Source: Artocarpus heterophyllus (taxonomy: Eukaryota; Streptophyta; Magnoliopsida; Rosales; Moraceae). From it: a DNA stretch of 64,000 nucleotides. The position numbers were made by a program, and so were the translations under genes. The DNA is taken from positions 17,858,424-17,922,423 of the forward strand of contig CM046354.1 of the NCBI GenBank assembly GCA_025403435.1. Reading direction: 5' to 3'. Of the stretch, positions 1 through 22,676 are shown piece after piece. The stretch's first letter is position 1. Every line of letters starts with the position of its first letter. The notes under the pieces were generated by a model that saw only the letters and a list, made by a program, of their open reading frames with translations, was not told the origin of the DNA and made no database searches.

Positions 1-59
1 TTGAGATGGTAGATGTCATAAATAATGAATTCGTTTTACTATATTGTAAAGGTTGATAC

Positions 60-10300
<10,241 letters not shown>

Positions 10301-10344
10301 GCATGCAACAAGATACAAGACAAAACACATGTGATTGCTTAAGC

Positions 10345-11110
10345 CTAGAGGTCTAACATGACCCAGCCCTTTTGACCCCAGGCTCATGATGGGCCTAGGC
10401 CTGCTAGGCCTCACCCTCTACAATAGAGGATCATGCCTAGGCCGGGCATAAGGGAAAACCCTCAGATGTAGCTTTGGCCCAAGCCTTAGCCTTTGAAGGG
10501 CCATGCCGTGCCAGGCCTAGGCCCAAGCCCTGTAAGATCGGTCCTTAAGGTTTTAAATTTTAAAAAATTTTATGTATTTTTAATAAGTTATAATAAAAAA
10601 ATAACAACTATAGCATTATGGGACTACTAAGGCCTTGGTTGGTTCTGTTCTCAGAATTTTTGAAAATATTTTCACACGTTTTTCAAGGCAAAAATTTTAA
10701 AAATACTCTTACTACAATTCTCAAAAAATTCTCATTTTTCAAAACAAAAATATTTTCACCTATTTTGAAAACAATACCAAACGACCCCTAAGTGTAAAGA
10801 AAGATTTCTAAATAGCATATAGAGTATTGGAAAAAGAAAATTTCCTATCTTTTTCAATATGTAACTAGTGCAAATTTATATTTTAAACTTGTGATATAGG
10901 TATGAACATAATAAGTATAGTCAAAAATAAAACATTACATAAATAAGTATAGTGATTGAAAGATTTATATTTCTCTTAAAGTTTTAAGATTCAAATATTG
11001 AGGAGGGTAAAATAGGTATATTTTTTAAAACAATAAAAGGGCCTTGGTATGCCAGGGCCAGGCTAGGCCCTGCACTATAGAAGGATGAGCTAGGCGATTC
11101 TTACTTCAGT
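10345..11110. repeat. GC-rich palindromic repeat region, split by a MITE
   Basis: Blocks at 10345-10550 and 11035-11100 are rich in GGCCTAGGCC-like palindromes (GCCTAGGCC, GGGCCTAGG, GCCAGGCCTAGGCCC), unlike the AT-rich surroundings. They look like the two GC-rich ends of one non-coding element of about 750 bp, interrupted by the MITE at 10628. No terminal inverted repeat or target duplication could be fixed, so the class is unknown. Confidence 0.35.
10628..10791. mobile_element. hAT-like MITE copy 1
   Basis: An element of about 165 bp begins near AAGGCCTTGGTTGG and ends near CCAAACGACCCC, with the inner arms CTCAGAATTTTTGAAAATATTTT and AAAATATTTTCACC complementary in part. A diverged copy is at 54222-54375, where GTTTGGTATTGTTTT is the reverse complement of the right end here. 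Confidence 0.45.
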
Positions 11111-11984
11111 CATGTAATAAAATACAACAACTTAAAGGGTTAATTTTAAAACTTTTTTTATGTGTTTTCTATTTGAAAGGAGAACTAGGCATAATACCAC
11201 TGATAGGCATTGTTAACCAACACTAAGCTCTCTTTTTTGCCTCCTTTTGTTTCTTTCTTTTAATCCATTTTGTCAATAATGTTTTTACCATAATACAAAC
11301 ATAAACTATTATCATCACCAGAAAACAAATCCTAATGCAATCGTATCCTTTTCTTTCTCCTCCCTCTCTTTTCTTGTCATCTCTCTCATTCCCTCCCATC
11401 TCTCCCTCTCCTTCTTTATTCCCCTATAGAACAACCCTTTTTACGTGACGGTTACAAAACTATATTATCTTATGCATATTTTAGTGTTATCACTTAGTTT
11501 CGTAGAGTAATTTTTTAAAACATAAAAATAATTAGTTTAAAACTATTTCTTTAAAAACATTTTTTAAATTAAAATAAATCCTTTTTAAAACATTTCTAAA
11601 TTAAATATCGTTGTTAACTTTCTTATTGGAACTAAGTATATTTGTTACAACATAATAAAGTAACTATTGCAACATGTTAATCATGAAATTATTTAGACTA
11701 GGATTGTGTGACTACAACCTTAGTCTCTTAAGTATATTTACATAAAACTAATTGAACATTACCACAAAAGATTTATTTGCTTAAGCGGTATCTATTCTCT
11801 TCTCTACCCTTCATCCGCTACTCACCACTGTCAATCAAATGTTGCTGGAAGGTTTTTTACCTATTCATAAACATACTTGCATGAGCTTTCGCTCAACAAG
11901 TAATAAATGATACTCGCAAAGTATAATTGAAAACATTTAATGAATCATGCATAAGTTAATTATGCTTTCTTTTGAACATATCTT

Positions 11985-14430
11985 ATCATATATAATGGGC
12001 CTGAGTGTTCATACTAGTTGCACACGATCCTTGTGAGGTTAAGATTCGTGAGGTCTGCAACAACTCCAAGATCATAAACTTAACTTAAGTCGTCCCTGTA
12101 GGTCGAGAGGTTAGTACGACACCATTAATTTATCTTCTTTTTTTTTGTTTCACCTTAACTTATTATGTGTATGTAGTATGATGCTACATAATTTCAAATG
12201 TTGTATATCATAAATATGCTTGACTTAAATGGAGTATATAATATACTTTAAAACTGCATACATCACATATGGTGTATGACATAATCGTGGCATGCCATAA
12301 CATAATATGACATATCATACCATGGCATACCCTAACATAGCATAATATAACACAACATATTATGACATAATATAAAATAGCATGACGTAGTATAGCATAA
12401 CATAACATAGCATAAGCTTGGCATGATATAGCATAGCATTAATCATGCATTTCATATTTTGCATAAAGCATATAAAAACATATAAAAACCATAGTTTTTC
12501 ATGCTACAAGTGAGATTCTTACTTATGTGGTTTCTAGAAAATAGATTCTGCTATCTCGTTAGGTTCCTATCCACTCACAGTTAAGTTATGTGGAAAAACA
12601 CCTAATGAGTGTGTGAGCTTAACTTGTTCTATACTAATTAATTTAGCATTTTGTAAAAAGAAAATTAAATTCTTTCCTAAAAGAATTAGCGTTTATTATC
12701 GGAATACGTGACTATTTAGGTAGTTAACATGTTAATTAAGCTAAATCCTTATAACTTAGAATTTCGCTTCTTAATTTCCTTTAATTGATCATACTAATGT
12801 ATAATTAATGTATTAATTATGTAATTAATTAATTATTGTCTTCTAATAACTTAGCTTGAATCATCCCATACTATTTATGTTAGGCTCATATATATACAAA
12901 AGGTCCATTTGAATATGAATAGTAACATTTGGCCCATAAGCCCATATCTGGTTACTCTTCATTTCAATAGGCCAATATGGCCCACTGACAACACTAGAGG
13001 AGTTCTATAGTGTCTTGAATATTTAGCCGAGAGGGATTTTGGTCCCAAAAAAGTCTTTAGATGTTTGGGCCCATAATTTTGCATTCTAACATGGTGGGTT
13101 TTTCATGAATCGTGTTTAAGAAAAACCATTTGAACAATCCTTATAGTTGTCTAAGAAAACTCATGTTTTGTATGTAAAATTTCGTGTCAAAATCATATCC
13201 TAAAATAGAGTCTAAATTTGATAAAACTATGAGCTATAGACTCGTATAGTCTTTTGAGTTCTACAATTTCTTTATTGGTCATAAAATATAATTCTGCCAT
13301 GAAACAAGAGTTTTTGTTAAAAACTAGTATTGTAGAGGCTTTTTTATGGTAATTTTGTACACCATCGAATAAATATATGTTAGAAACAGTTTTCGTAAAA
13401 ATATCCTTCATGAAAGTTTCTCATTTTAACAAGTTCTAGAACTTTCATGTTTTTTTAAATCGTGCTTTCTGTCTTTAATATATCTGCATTTAGTGATTTA
13501 TCAAAATTAACTGAATTAAAAAGTTTTCTATAAAAAGTTTTTACTGCTTTTCAAAATCTATTTTAAACTTCCTTTTGTAGGCAAAATCTTAAAAAAATTT
13601 CTTCATGAAAATTCTTTGTTTCGTCAAGATCTAAAACTTTTATGTTTAACAAAAATCGTGATTCAAACTTTTCAAGGATTGTTTTTGCCAAAACAAAAAA
13701 TTGCACCGTTTTTTAAACTTAAGCTATGTAATTTCGAAAATCTACCTGAAACGCTGTTTTAGAGGTAGAATCATAAAAAACTTTCTTCACGATATTCTTT
13801 CTTATTGACACCTAAAATTTAGTGTTTTGCAAAAATCATGATTCTATCTCTAAAAGGCTCGTTTTCACGAAAAACTCTAGCTGCCTTAAGCTAAAATAAT
13901 TTTGGCCCAGTTCTTTAAAATAGTTCAGAACTCCATCTTAGAGTTGGAATCTCAGGAATACTCAGTCATGAACATTTGTTCAAATTGACCCACAACGGGC
14001 TTATTCTTGGACTTAAAACGTGCAAGAAATTTTTGTTCCTAAGAACCTATTTCAAAACTCATCCATACATACACTAACCATTATAATATCAACAAACATA
14101 ATCATAAATTTAAACACACTCGTAAGAGTTTATTACACGGTCTTAAACATAAATACATGTAAACTTAATCATACTTAAGAATGAAAATGTTTTGGGTTAA
14201 GATTTACCGTTGATGACTATCCCTTTAAGCAAACTTCCTCTCTTTCTCCATTTTCCTCTTGATTTGATGAATTTGAGTGAGTGGAGAGGTGAAATTTTTT
14301 AGAGAGAGAGAGGAAAATAGAACAGGTTTGCCTCTAAATAAAATGGGAGAGAAAAAAGGGCAAGAAAATGAGCCTTAGCAGTCGTGGAGCTTATTTATAG
14401 ATTTTCTCAAATTTTTGGTTAATTTTCCAA
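11985..14430 (-). repeat. Gypsy-type LTR-derived segment (probable)
   Basis: The stretch around 11995-12120 (GGGCCTGAGTGTTCATAC ... AGTACGACACC) resembles that at 60265-60370 (GGGCCCAAGTGTTCGTAC ... GGTACGACACT). A minus-strand TATAAATAAGC lies at about 14389-14399. Between them are long T-rich/A-rich non-coding stretches, with a decayed array of CATAGCATAACA-type units at 12275-12440. I infer an old gypsy LTR or LTR-adjacent leader. No protein domain is visible and the borders are approximate. Confidence 0.35.
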
Positions 14431-14639
14431 CATTAATTTATTAAGCAACTAAGTGGGTTTTCAAGAGGCTAAATTTTTCTTATTCTCCCATGAGAATGGC
14501 ACCAATGCTAGTGGAAAAAGAGAGAGAAATTAGCTTGATCACTGGCTTCAATCTTGGCTAATCGGCTAGTTAATAGGAGATTTTTGGTTCTTGATGGGTC
14601 TTCTAATCTCGCTTAATTGTTGTCTAAAACTATATCTAA

Positions 14640-15517
14640 ATTAATCGGTAACGACGTTATCTCTAAATTGTTACTAAAGTTGGACTGCTATAGACTTAAA
14701 ACTATTCCTTGATTATATAAAACCCAAACTTAATTTTTCCTATACTTATCTTAGAGATGACATTGTCCTCAATAGTATAAATTTTCGAGCCCAGATAACA
14801 GTTTCATTGAAAAAAACTATTTGCATAACCTTTATTCTAGTTATTAGGCAATGACGGACATTTTGTGTATTAGACAATTTCTCTAAACACTGCTAATACT
14901 ATAATGTACTTGGAATTCTCATATATTTGATTTTCAAGTTAATTTACAATTTAAATTTTCCCTCCGCCTTAAATTGTGGTGTAAAAGCATAAACCAAATT
15001 ATTTTACTTGTAAGGGCTATACAATCTAGAGTTTAATATCTAATATAGAATTTTTGGAATTTATATTATAATTCCACAAATTCTTCAATCATAAAACATG
15101 ACATGAATTTTCCAAGAAAACCCCCAACTTAAGTATTTACATTTCAACATTTAATCTAGATTTTAATATTTAATATTGAACTAAATTTTTCTTTAATTGT
15201 TAAGGATGTATTGATTTATCTCAAGTCAATGATTTTCCTAAACTTTCACACTCTTTCACACTTGTTCATCTTGTTATCTACTATCACAGTCAATTTTTAA
15301 GCATTCTAGCTAAAGGCTTGCTCGCAGTTATTGTTAAACTTACTCGACATGCTTAGTATAATTGAGCTTGTTATACTGTTGTTATTCTCGACAATCTAAC
15401 AATAACTTGCTCTTATAGATTCTAAAATCTTACTTTCTTATGAACTTAATGGCGTAGTTGTAGAAAAATTTTTAATTAATTATACTTATTAATTATTGAA
15501 TTTTTCCTAAAGCTACA
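14640..15517 (-). repeat. Old LTR (3' copy) of a small non-coding LTR element
   Basis: It is a diverged direct repeat of 17130-18052 continued at 20185-20403. Shared landmarks include AGTATAAATTTTCGAG/AGTATTACTTCTTGAG and TCTCGACAATCTAA. Read on the minus strand it starts TGTAGC at 15517, directly preceded by a purine tract, GGAGGAGAAGGGGGATAGGG (15537-15518), which fits a polypurine tract next to a 3' LTR. The left border is uncertain. Confidence 0.45.
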
Positions 15518-17129
15518 CCCTATCCCCCTTCTCCTCCACTCCGTCTTATCTTTTTATTCGCCCATCATCCTTCTCACTGTCTCCACCTCCACCGTCCTTC
15601 GTCAAAGCTCTCGACATTGCTGACTATGATGTGAGGTAGATTTGGTATTGGAGATCACCTTTTGTAAGCCACAAAATCACGAGCAGAGCCACTAGATCTC
15701 TTCGGCATTGCTCCAAATGGCCCTCTCTCTCACTGAAAGTTGCTAACCACATAGATCTAGTGTTGCCACCATCTTCATTGTAAGGTCGCCTTTGGAGACC
15801 TGCCGCTTCGCTGTGCTGGCATCATTTTTTATGCGAATTCACCATGGAGATTAGGCGTGGAAATTTTCTTCATCCCAAAACCATTATCTTCGATGCAAGC
15901 TCAAGGCAAGATCGAATGAAAGACTAGATTTGTTGTTATTGTCTTTGAATTTTTTGAAGAGTAGTGTTTTTTATATAGATTTTTTATTTTGTTTGTTTAT
16001 CTTGATTGTTTTGTATTTTTTGTATTTCCTGTTATTGATTGTTGTTCAATCATTGTTCTATGTTTGGCCTCGTAATCTTTGTTTAGTAGATTTCTAAGTT
16101 TACACTGTTGTTCGTTGGTGGCGGATGCGGTGGCCCATGATGGATGACTCGTGGTGGTGACTTGTGTCAATAGTTATAGTTTTTATTTTTTATTTTTATG
16201 GTAATATGGTGAATTATATTTGTTGTGTTTGTTATTTTTTTAAAATTATTTCCTTTACAATTTTTTGAATCATTTTGTAAAAGAGAGAAAATAACATGGT
16301 AGATTATAAAAAATAATCTATAAGATTGCTCTCCAGTGATTGTAGATGGTTGTCTATTTTTTTTTTTTTGTTTTAAATAAAAGTAATATAGTAGGTTATA
16401 GAATAAAATCTATCAAATGTATTCTCCAACAACCAAAGCCAACAATTCACCAACAAGCGATGATCGGCAGGGTGACTTGAGATTGTCTTCGATGGCATCT
16501 GGTAGATTACTTATGATAATCTTATCGTTTACACAATGGGAGTAATTTCTAATATATTTATACATATATTAATATTTGACCAGTCCATGCAATAGTAAAA
16601 GAGCAATATAACTATCCAATTATTTAAGGGCAGAAAAGATTAAGTGACTTTCAAAGAAATATTTGACCGGTCGATAATTCTAAAAATATGAAAAAAAAAT
16701 AAAAAAGGTAAAAATTTTAAAAATATGAAAAAAAAACACAAAGCACTTTTTTCCTTAGTTTTCTTTTCTTTTTTTTTTTCCTTTCGCTCTTCAAGGAAAT
16801 TTCAGTCATTCTTGAAATATCAATTTTGACTTAGGTAGTGTTGAAATATCTTAAAGAGAAAAATCGAGAAAAATAGAAAAGGGAAAAATTCTAAAAATAT
16901 GATAAAAAAAACACAAAGCACTTTTTTCCTTAGTTTTCTTTTCTTTTCTTTTTTTCCTTTCCCTCTTCAAGGAAATTTCAATCCTTCTTGAAATATCTTT
17001 TATACAACGGACCATGGACAAACCTAAATCATAATATTTCTATTCTTAGGCTAGGCAAATCTTAAATATTGTAGAGTTTTTGACCCAGGCCCACTAATCT
17101 GCAGTCTTAAAAATAAATTTCAAATTAAT
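15518..17129. mobile_element. Non-coding interior of the old LTR element
   Basis: This lies between the two diverged repeat copies. No retroviral domain is present, so the element would be non-autonomous (LARD/TRIM-like). It holds a local direct duplication (16708-16830 and 16886-16998, sharing ATATGA, AAAAACACAAAGCACTTTTTTCC and CAAGGAAATTTCA blocks). The 15520-15960 stretch is less AT-rich but has no convincing open frame. Confidence 0.35.
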
Positions 17130-18052
17130 CGTAACACTATTTTACAAAATCGCGTAACCAAAATGAATTGCTATGGTACTATATTATTCATTGACTATAT
17201 CAAAACTTAATCTTGACTTTTTCTACACTTGTCTTGGAATTGACGTGGTCTTTAAAAGTATTACTTCTTGAGTCCAGACAGCATTTTTACCAAAAAAATT
17301 CTTCTCATGTAACTTCAATTACTAGCCACTAGAAAATTAAGGATATTTGTATATCAGAGTGTTTATCTGAAAACTGCTAATGCCATATTGTACTTGAAAT
17401 TCTTATATATTAAATTTTCAAGTTAATTTATGGTTTGAATTTTTTTTTCTCTATCTTAAATTGCAATGTAAAACCTTCAACCAAATTATTTTGCTTGAAA
17501 GAGCTATAAAAATCTAATTTTAATGTTTAATATAGAGTTTTAGAATTTATAATATAATTACTTTAATTCTCCAATCAAACAACATAACATAGAATTTTTA
17601 AAGAAAATCTTCGATTTAAATATATAAATTTCAACATTTAATTTTAAGGTTTCCTTGGTCATCAATCAAACTATCCAAGTTCATTACGCTTGTATCTCTA
17701 ATTTCTTGACATTTACTAACAATAAAATCTCTATATGAATAAGAGCAACTTAATGTAGTTTAAGTGCATTGAAGTATCTATTTGTAGACTACTAAAGTAG
17801 TTCTATACTTGAAATTCTTATATCTGGAAGCCCAAGTCCCTTATTAATAAAGCTCCCTTCATCTTAGTTTGAGATAGAAGGTTCATAACGTTGAACTAAA
17901 TTCTCTAAGTGTAAACGATAGAGTGCTTAATTATTGGACCAAAATTCTGCTCTACCGTTAAGGATATATTGACTTGTCTCAAGTCAACTATTTTCCTAAA
18001 CTTTCTTACTCTTTCATAATCATTCATCTTATTATCTACTATCATGGCTCAC

Positions 18053-20179
18053 TGGTCTCGCGTCTATTTACGCATTCTAAACTAACCTCAAGTATAAGGT
18101 TGTCTCAAGTAATATTTTCTCGGTGAATCCGAGGTCGAACCCACAAGGAATGATTTATTCAGTTCCAGTACATGTATTATATTAACTTTTTCTTTTTATT
18201 TAAGCTGAAAATTTTAAGGATTAATATTTATTATTCACAGAATGTATTTACAATATTTACACATTTTTTACAGCATTTTTCATCTTTAAATTTTGATAAT
18301 TTGGAACTTTAATAACAAGAAATACAAATAATAATTTAAGCAGAGTAACAACAATAATAACGACAATTTAAGGAAGTAAAACAACAATAATAACAGGGCT
18401 AAGGTTCAAAGGTTCTATTCTGACAATTATCTTCAATATATTTTAGTTTCTCTTTTTATTTATTAGTTGGTTTAAGTATACACTATGCTATCCTATGTCG
18501 ACAATAAATCAAGATTTACCAAGCATTTACTGTGCCATTCCATGTCTATAATGTAGCAAAAACACAACTTAATAAATAAGCAGCATTTCAACATAACTTA
18601 ACTAAAATAACAACCAAGATAGTAAGTTAAGCATTTACCGAGCCATTCTCTGTCTACGAGTAATCAAGGTCCTCCCAAGCATTATCCGTGCCAGTCTATG
18701 TTGTCGATAAATCAGAACCGTAATTTTGGCGGAGTTCTAGTTAAGAAAATATTGAAATTTTAAGTTTTCTAAGAAAATATTTTGGCATTATAACAGCTTA
18801 GAAAACTAAGAAAAACAAAAAATATTTAAGATAATTTTGCCAGAATTTCTCCCTCTTTCCTCAGCTAAAAAGAAATTTAAAAAGATATAATTAATAAAAT
18901 ACTACTAATATTATTGAGCATAATTTTTACAACATAAACTAGGAAATATTTTACAAGAAACTAGACTAAAAACTGGAATAAAAACTAGACTATAACTAAT
19001 ATAACAATATTTCATACTGTGAGAGGGGTGTTCAAACTGAGGCAAATGCCTCGATATTTATAGGGGATTGGATTTGCTAACGGCCATTTGAAATTAATTC
19101 TTTTTCCTGTTAAAAGTTGACCGATTTGAATTATTTTCTTCCTTCTTTCACGCTGATCCACGTTCGTGAGAATGTAAATTTGTCTTTGAGATTCTCTGCT
19201 TCGCTGTACACGACAGCACTGAAACAGACTGATCGTGACCGTTAATTCACGATCCAACGGCTGTCAGACGCTCGCAAATTGGGCCCAGGTGGGACCGAGA
19301 TTTAAGGCCGATGGATGAGTTAAAGTATTCAGATCTGACGGTTCAGAGAACGGATGCACGTGGACACGATCGCACATGATCCAAAGCAGCCTGAGACTCC
19401 CCTGCCTTGCCTGCAGCTTTGTTGCACGCGCCAATCATATTTCGACACGTGGACTGCGCTTCTGAGATTCCGCTGACGCACCGGATGACGCATTTACACG
19501 CGTCCCTCTCTTCGACGGCTGAGATCAATCTGTCAGTTGATCTAGCGGTCCTTGTTACGCCACGTGTCCTCTTCCTTTTGAATTTCAAATTTTTCAAAGA
19601 TTTTTGATGCATTTGATGTCCGATTTTATCCGTTTTGGTGTCATTTTGCTCCTTTTTCCTTCAAATTTCAAATCTAAAAATCACAAACACACTAATATAA
19701 ATTATTTTACAAACATAATATTTACAAAAAAGATTAAAAATATTTACTTTACATTAAAACACATAAAAATAAATAAAAACTCCTAAAATTTCTAGTCTCT
19801 TACGGTTTAACATAGATATAATTTTTATGACTTGGAAATATTTTTAAAAATTACTAAAAATATAATAAGACATATTTGTAAACTTAAAACACACTATCAA
19901 ACATACTAAAACTCAAAATAAAATAACTTCATTACTTTTATGGTTTTGACTATTTACAGACTAGACACTTGTTTAACACACCAAAATGATTCTAAAAATT
20001 ACTAAAAATATTATTAAACATAAAAACACACTAAAAACGCATTTTTAAACACATTTTCACACCAAGACACAAAAATACTTATTAACATAAAATGCTATTA
20101 ATTAGAGGATTTAATGAGAAATAAAAGCATAAATAAATGATTTAAGCCTTAGAAAATGTACACTTTTACAGTCTCATCA
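18053..20179 (-). repeat. Left LTR of the Athila-like element, flanked by CTCAC on both sides
   Basis: 2127 bp, TGGTCTC...CATCA on the plus strand, so both ends obey the TG..CA rule. CTCAC occurs immediately on both sides (18048-18052 and 20180-20184), as for a solo LTR with a 5-bp target duplication. It is about 97-98% identical by eye to the right LTR at 27866-30007. Confidence 0.85.
19055..19566 (-). promoter_or_regulatory. LTR promoter: TATA box and three upstream G-boxes (left LTR)
   Basis: Minus-strand TATAAATA lies at 19062-19055, next to the inverted repeat GAGGCAAATGCCTC (19039-19052). Upstream (higher coordinates) are three palindromic CACGTG sites at 19357, 19446 and 19561. The last is in GCCACGTGTCC, which contains the ABRE-type core ACGTGTC. 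Such sites bind bZIP/bHLH factors in plants; stress or ABA responsiveness is inference. Confidence 0.55.
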
Positions 20180-20572
20180 CTCACCATTAAACCTTCTAGC
20201 TAAGAGCCCATGGTTATGCCTAAACTTGCTCAATATGCATAGTATGGCTGAGTTTGTCATACTGTTGTTTTTCTCGACAATCTAATAAAAACTTGCACCT
20301 ATAGGTTCTAAACTCTTCCTTTCTTAAGAACTAAATAGTATAATTATGCAAGAATCTTTAATTAATTATACTTATTAATTACTAGATTTTTGAAGATACT
20401 ACAATAAGTTGAAATGATATGACACATAAAGGTACAAGCTAATGGACTGTGTGGGGCCAATGGAGTGAGGCTTGTGGGCTAGCACATGGATAAATAATAA
20501 TACAACATGACAACCGATTATGCCTAATTAAATAGATCATGACTAATCTCCATAATTCCATTAAGATTTTGA
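20180..20572. repeat. Host flank duplicated at 30008-30400
   Basis: CTCAC plus 388 bp that recur after the right LTR with only about four differences. The first 224 bp (to 20403) are the outer part of the old LTR; the rest is its unrelated flank. The duplication ends at AAGATTTTGA in both copies, and at 20573 the sequence switches abruptly to the polypyrimidine run. Confidence 0.8.
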
Positions 20573-20583
20573 TCCCTCTCTCC
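20573..20583 (-). other. Polypurine-tract-like sequence
   Basis: Minus strand GGAGAGAGGGA. In LTR elements such a tract primes plus-strand synthesis immediately 5' of the 3' LTR. Here it abuts the duplicated host flank rather than the LTR. Confidence 0.45.
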
Positions 20584-21990
20584 ACTAATGTAGAATAACA
20601 CCTTGTTAAAGACCTTTAGGACTTCATTCAGCTTGTAATGTAAGGCTTGGGTTAAAGGTATGATGGAAGATATATTTGAGGCTTAGTTCACCCATAAGAC
20701 ACTTACAAAAGTCCCGAACCTGTAAAATGTACAATCCAATTCCCAAAGTTTTCAATCCCAAACTCGAAATGAAATTTCTTTTGTCAACCACTTTTTATTT
20801 AACTTTCTTCTTCTTATTTTTTTTTGATCCTTTTTTTTGTTTTTTTTAATAAAATAACTGAAGAGTTACGTACATATTTTACAGAGGTAGCAGATATTCC
20901 TAACTCATCCTAACCTCATAAATCTGAATTCGCTTGAAAGAACAAATGCCTTATGAGTGAGAGGTACAAGAAAAGGATTATGAACTTATTAAAAAAGCTA
21001 GGCTAAATATATGGGTAACAAAGAAAATAGAACATTAAGCACAACGAGGTAACTAGGGATATAAAATGTAAACAGGTTAGCTTCAAAGGCTTAAACGATC
21101 CAAAGATGACCTAAATTATATCTATAACTTAGTGTTATCTAGGATTTCGTCTCAAGAGGAATTTAAACAAGTTATAAGATTTTATAAAAATAAACCAAAT
21201 TATATAACATAAACAGTCTCTAAATTAATATAACAAATCATAGTGCAAGATTAAGTGTTCAAATTTTGGGAAAATTTCATCCTAAACATATGGAAACTAA
21301 AGAAACTAACATAAGCTTAAATATTATTTAAAATTTACCTTAAGTCATGGAAATGCTATAATCTTGATATCGTCATTGGACAGGAGGCAAATCACCAAAA
21401 TATTTTTAGATTTTTAATTTTTTTTTGAGTTTTTTTTTTTTGAGTTGTTGTTTTTTTTTTAATAATAATAAATGCAATGCAAACACAGTTTTTACAATCA
21501 TGTAGAAACATGTTTCAAGAATGCTAGTCACTCTATTACTTAGCTATTTCTACCAAGGTGAAGATGCGTTTCAAGAATAATAAATACTCCTTACCTCAGC
21601 CATCTTCAAACTTGCATGCTACAAATGAAAGATGCAGAGATGAGAATTTTACAAACACAAAGGACTTCATTTTCGGACCATTATCGAGACGCGTTTCAGG
21701 ACAAAACCTTCACTCAGCCATCTCGACCTATGAACACATGAATCTTGAAGTCTTACAAACATCACACTTTTTTTTTCGCTTGGTTTTTAAAACTAGTCCC
21801 AGATTCAATCGCAAAAGAAAAAAAATTGACACAACCTTCTCCCCCCAACCTAAATTGAACACTGTTCCCAATGTTTAACAAGATTAAGTAAGAAGATTAA
21901 CAACATATACTCACAAGAGTGGTTATACAAAGACAAACGCATAAACAAAGACAAAAACAATAATGCTGTAAGTAAAACTAAAGGAGGTAG
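20584..21990. other. 3' untranslated interior of the Athila-like element
   Basis: No frame with recognisable similarity on either strand. AT-rich with long T runs (20810-20845, 21415-21460). Confidence 0.5.
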
Positions 21991-21993
21991 AGT

Positions 21994-22676
21994 TTAGAGA
22001 GAAAGATCCCAATCTCGTTTGCATTTTTCGCAAAACTTTGATGTTGCAGTGTCCGTTTCAGGATCAATGACATGCATTTTTTCGAGCAATTCCTCTACAG
22101 TAGTGGCAGAGATAAAAATCTTTCTTCCTGACTCCTCAAGAAACTTTTGTTCCATAGCATGATCTAAAAAACTAAGCAAACTGTCAAAGTAACCATTTAA
22201 TTTAACAAACAACAGGTTTAGAGTGTAGTCCTAACAATTTCCAACTAGCAATGGCAAAAAGTTCCTCTAGAGTTCCTAAACCTCCAGGTAAGGCAATGAA
22301 AGCATCAGAAGCAAACTCCATGTCTCTTATTCGCTCAGGCACACCTGCAACTATTTTTTCATCACCAATGGTAGGACCACATAAACGACTTTGAGCAAGG
22401 ACACCTGGAATAATACCTAAAGCTCCAGTACCTCCAGAACGTCTTCTAGCAAAGACAGTACCCATTAAACCTAGACAACCTCCTCCATAGACAAGGTTTA
22501 TCTTTTTCTTAGCCAAGACATAGCCTAAATGAAATGCATTTTCTATGTAATCAATGCCTTTTCCTGATTTAGAACCACAAAACACACAGATATTGTTGAA
22601 CTTTAAAGATGACTGGGACGAGGAATCTATGATAGTTACTAAGACTAAGACTCTTTTTTTTTTTTTTGACTGACTC
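21994..22676 (-). pseudogene. LOG-family cytokinin riboside 5'-monophosphate phosphoribohydrolase-like sequence carried by the retroelement
   Basis: LOG enzymes release active cytokinin bases from their riboside monophosphates in the cytosol. The open frame from just after a stop at about 22676 reads ICVFCGSKSGKG, then LVYGGGCLGLMG, an arginine in PERIRDM, and LPGGLGTLEELF, the PGGxGTxxE phosphate-binding/catalytic motif of the family. It stops at 22202. The family's next block, LNGYFDSLLSFLDHA, continues at once in another frame to 21994, so one single-base frameshift separates the two parts. No ATG precedes the conserved core: the first conserved codons are TGT GTG. The sequence is intronless, unlike typical plant LOG genes, and co-oriented with gag. 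It diverges from usual LOGs between the two motifs and in the acidic, Cys-containing C-terminus. Probably a captured copy, now damaged; expression by splicing or fusion is not excluded. Confidence 0.8.

Larger units (their letters stand above)
17130..20403 (-). repeat. Old LTR (5' copy), interrupted by the Athila-like LTR
   Basis: The partner of 14640-15517. The homologous sequence stops at 18052 and resumes at 20180 after the inserted 2.1-kb LTR, with CTCAC present on both sides of the insertion. Removing the insert and one CTCAC restores colinearity with about 15190-15490. Read on the minus strand this copy starts TGTAGTATC at 20403. What lies outside it is not a purine tract, as expected for a 5' LTR. 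Confidence 0.45.

Noticed and set aside
12208..12408. Minus-strand open frame rich in Cys, Tyr and Ile
   Set aside because: It is a translation of a decayed CATAACATAGCATA-type simple repeat; the composition is explained by the repeat.
18053..20572. Reading the full 2.52-kb shared block as the LTR, with the polypurine tract directly adjoining
   Set aside because: Attractive because the tract abuts it, but the CTCAC target duplication around 18053-20179 and the colinearity of the flanks with 15190-15517 show the true LTR is the inner 2.13 kb.
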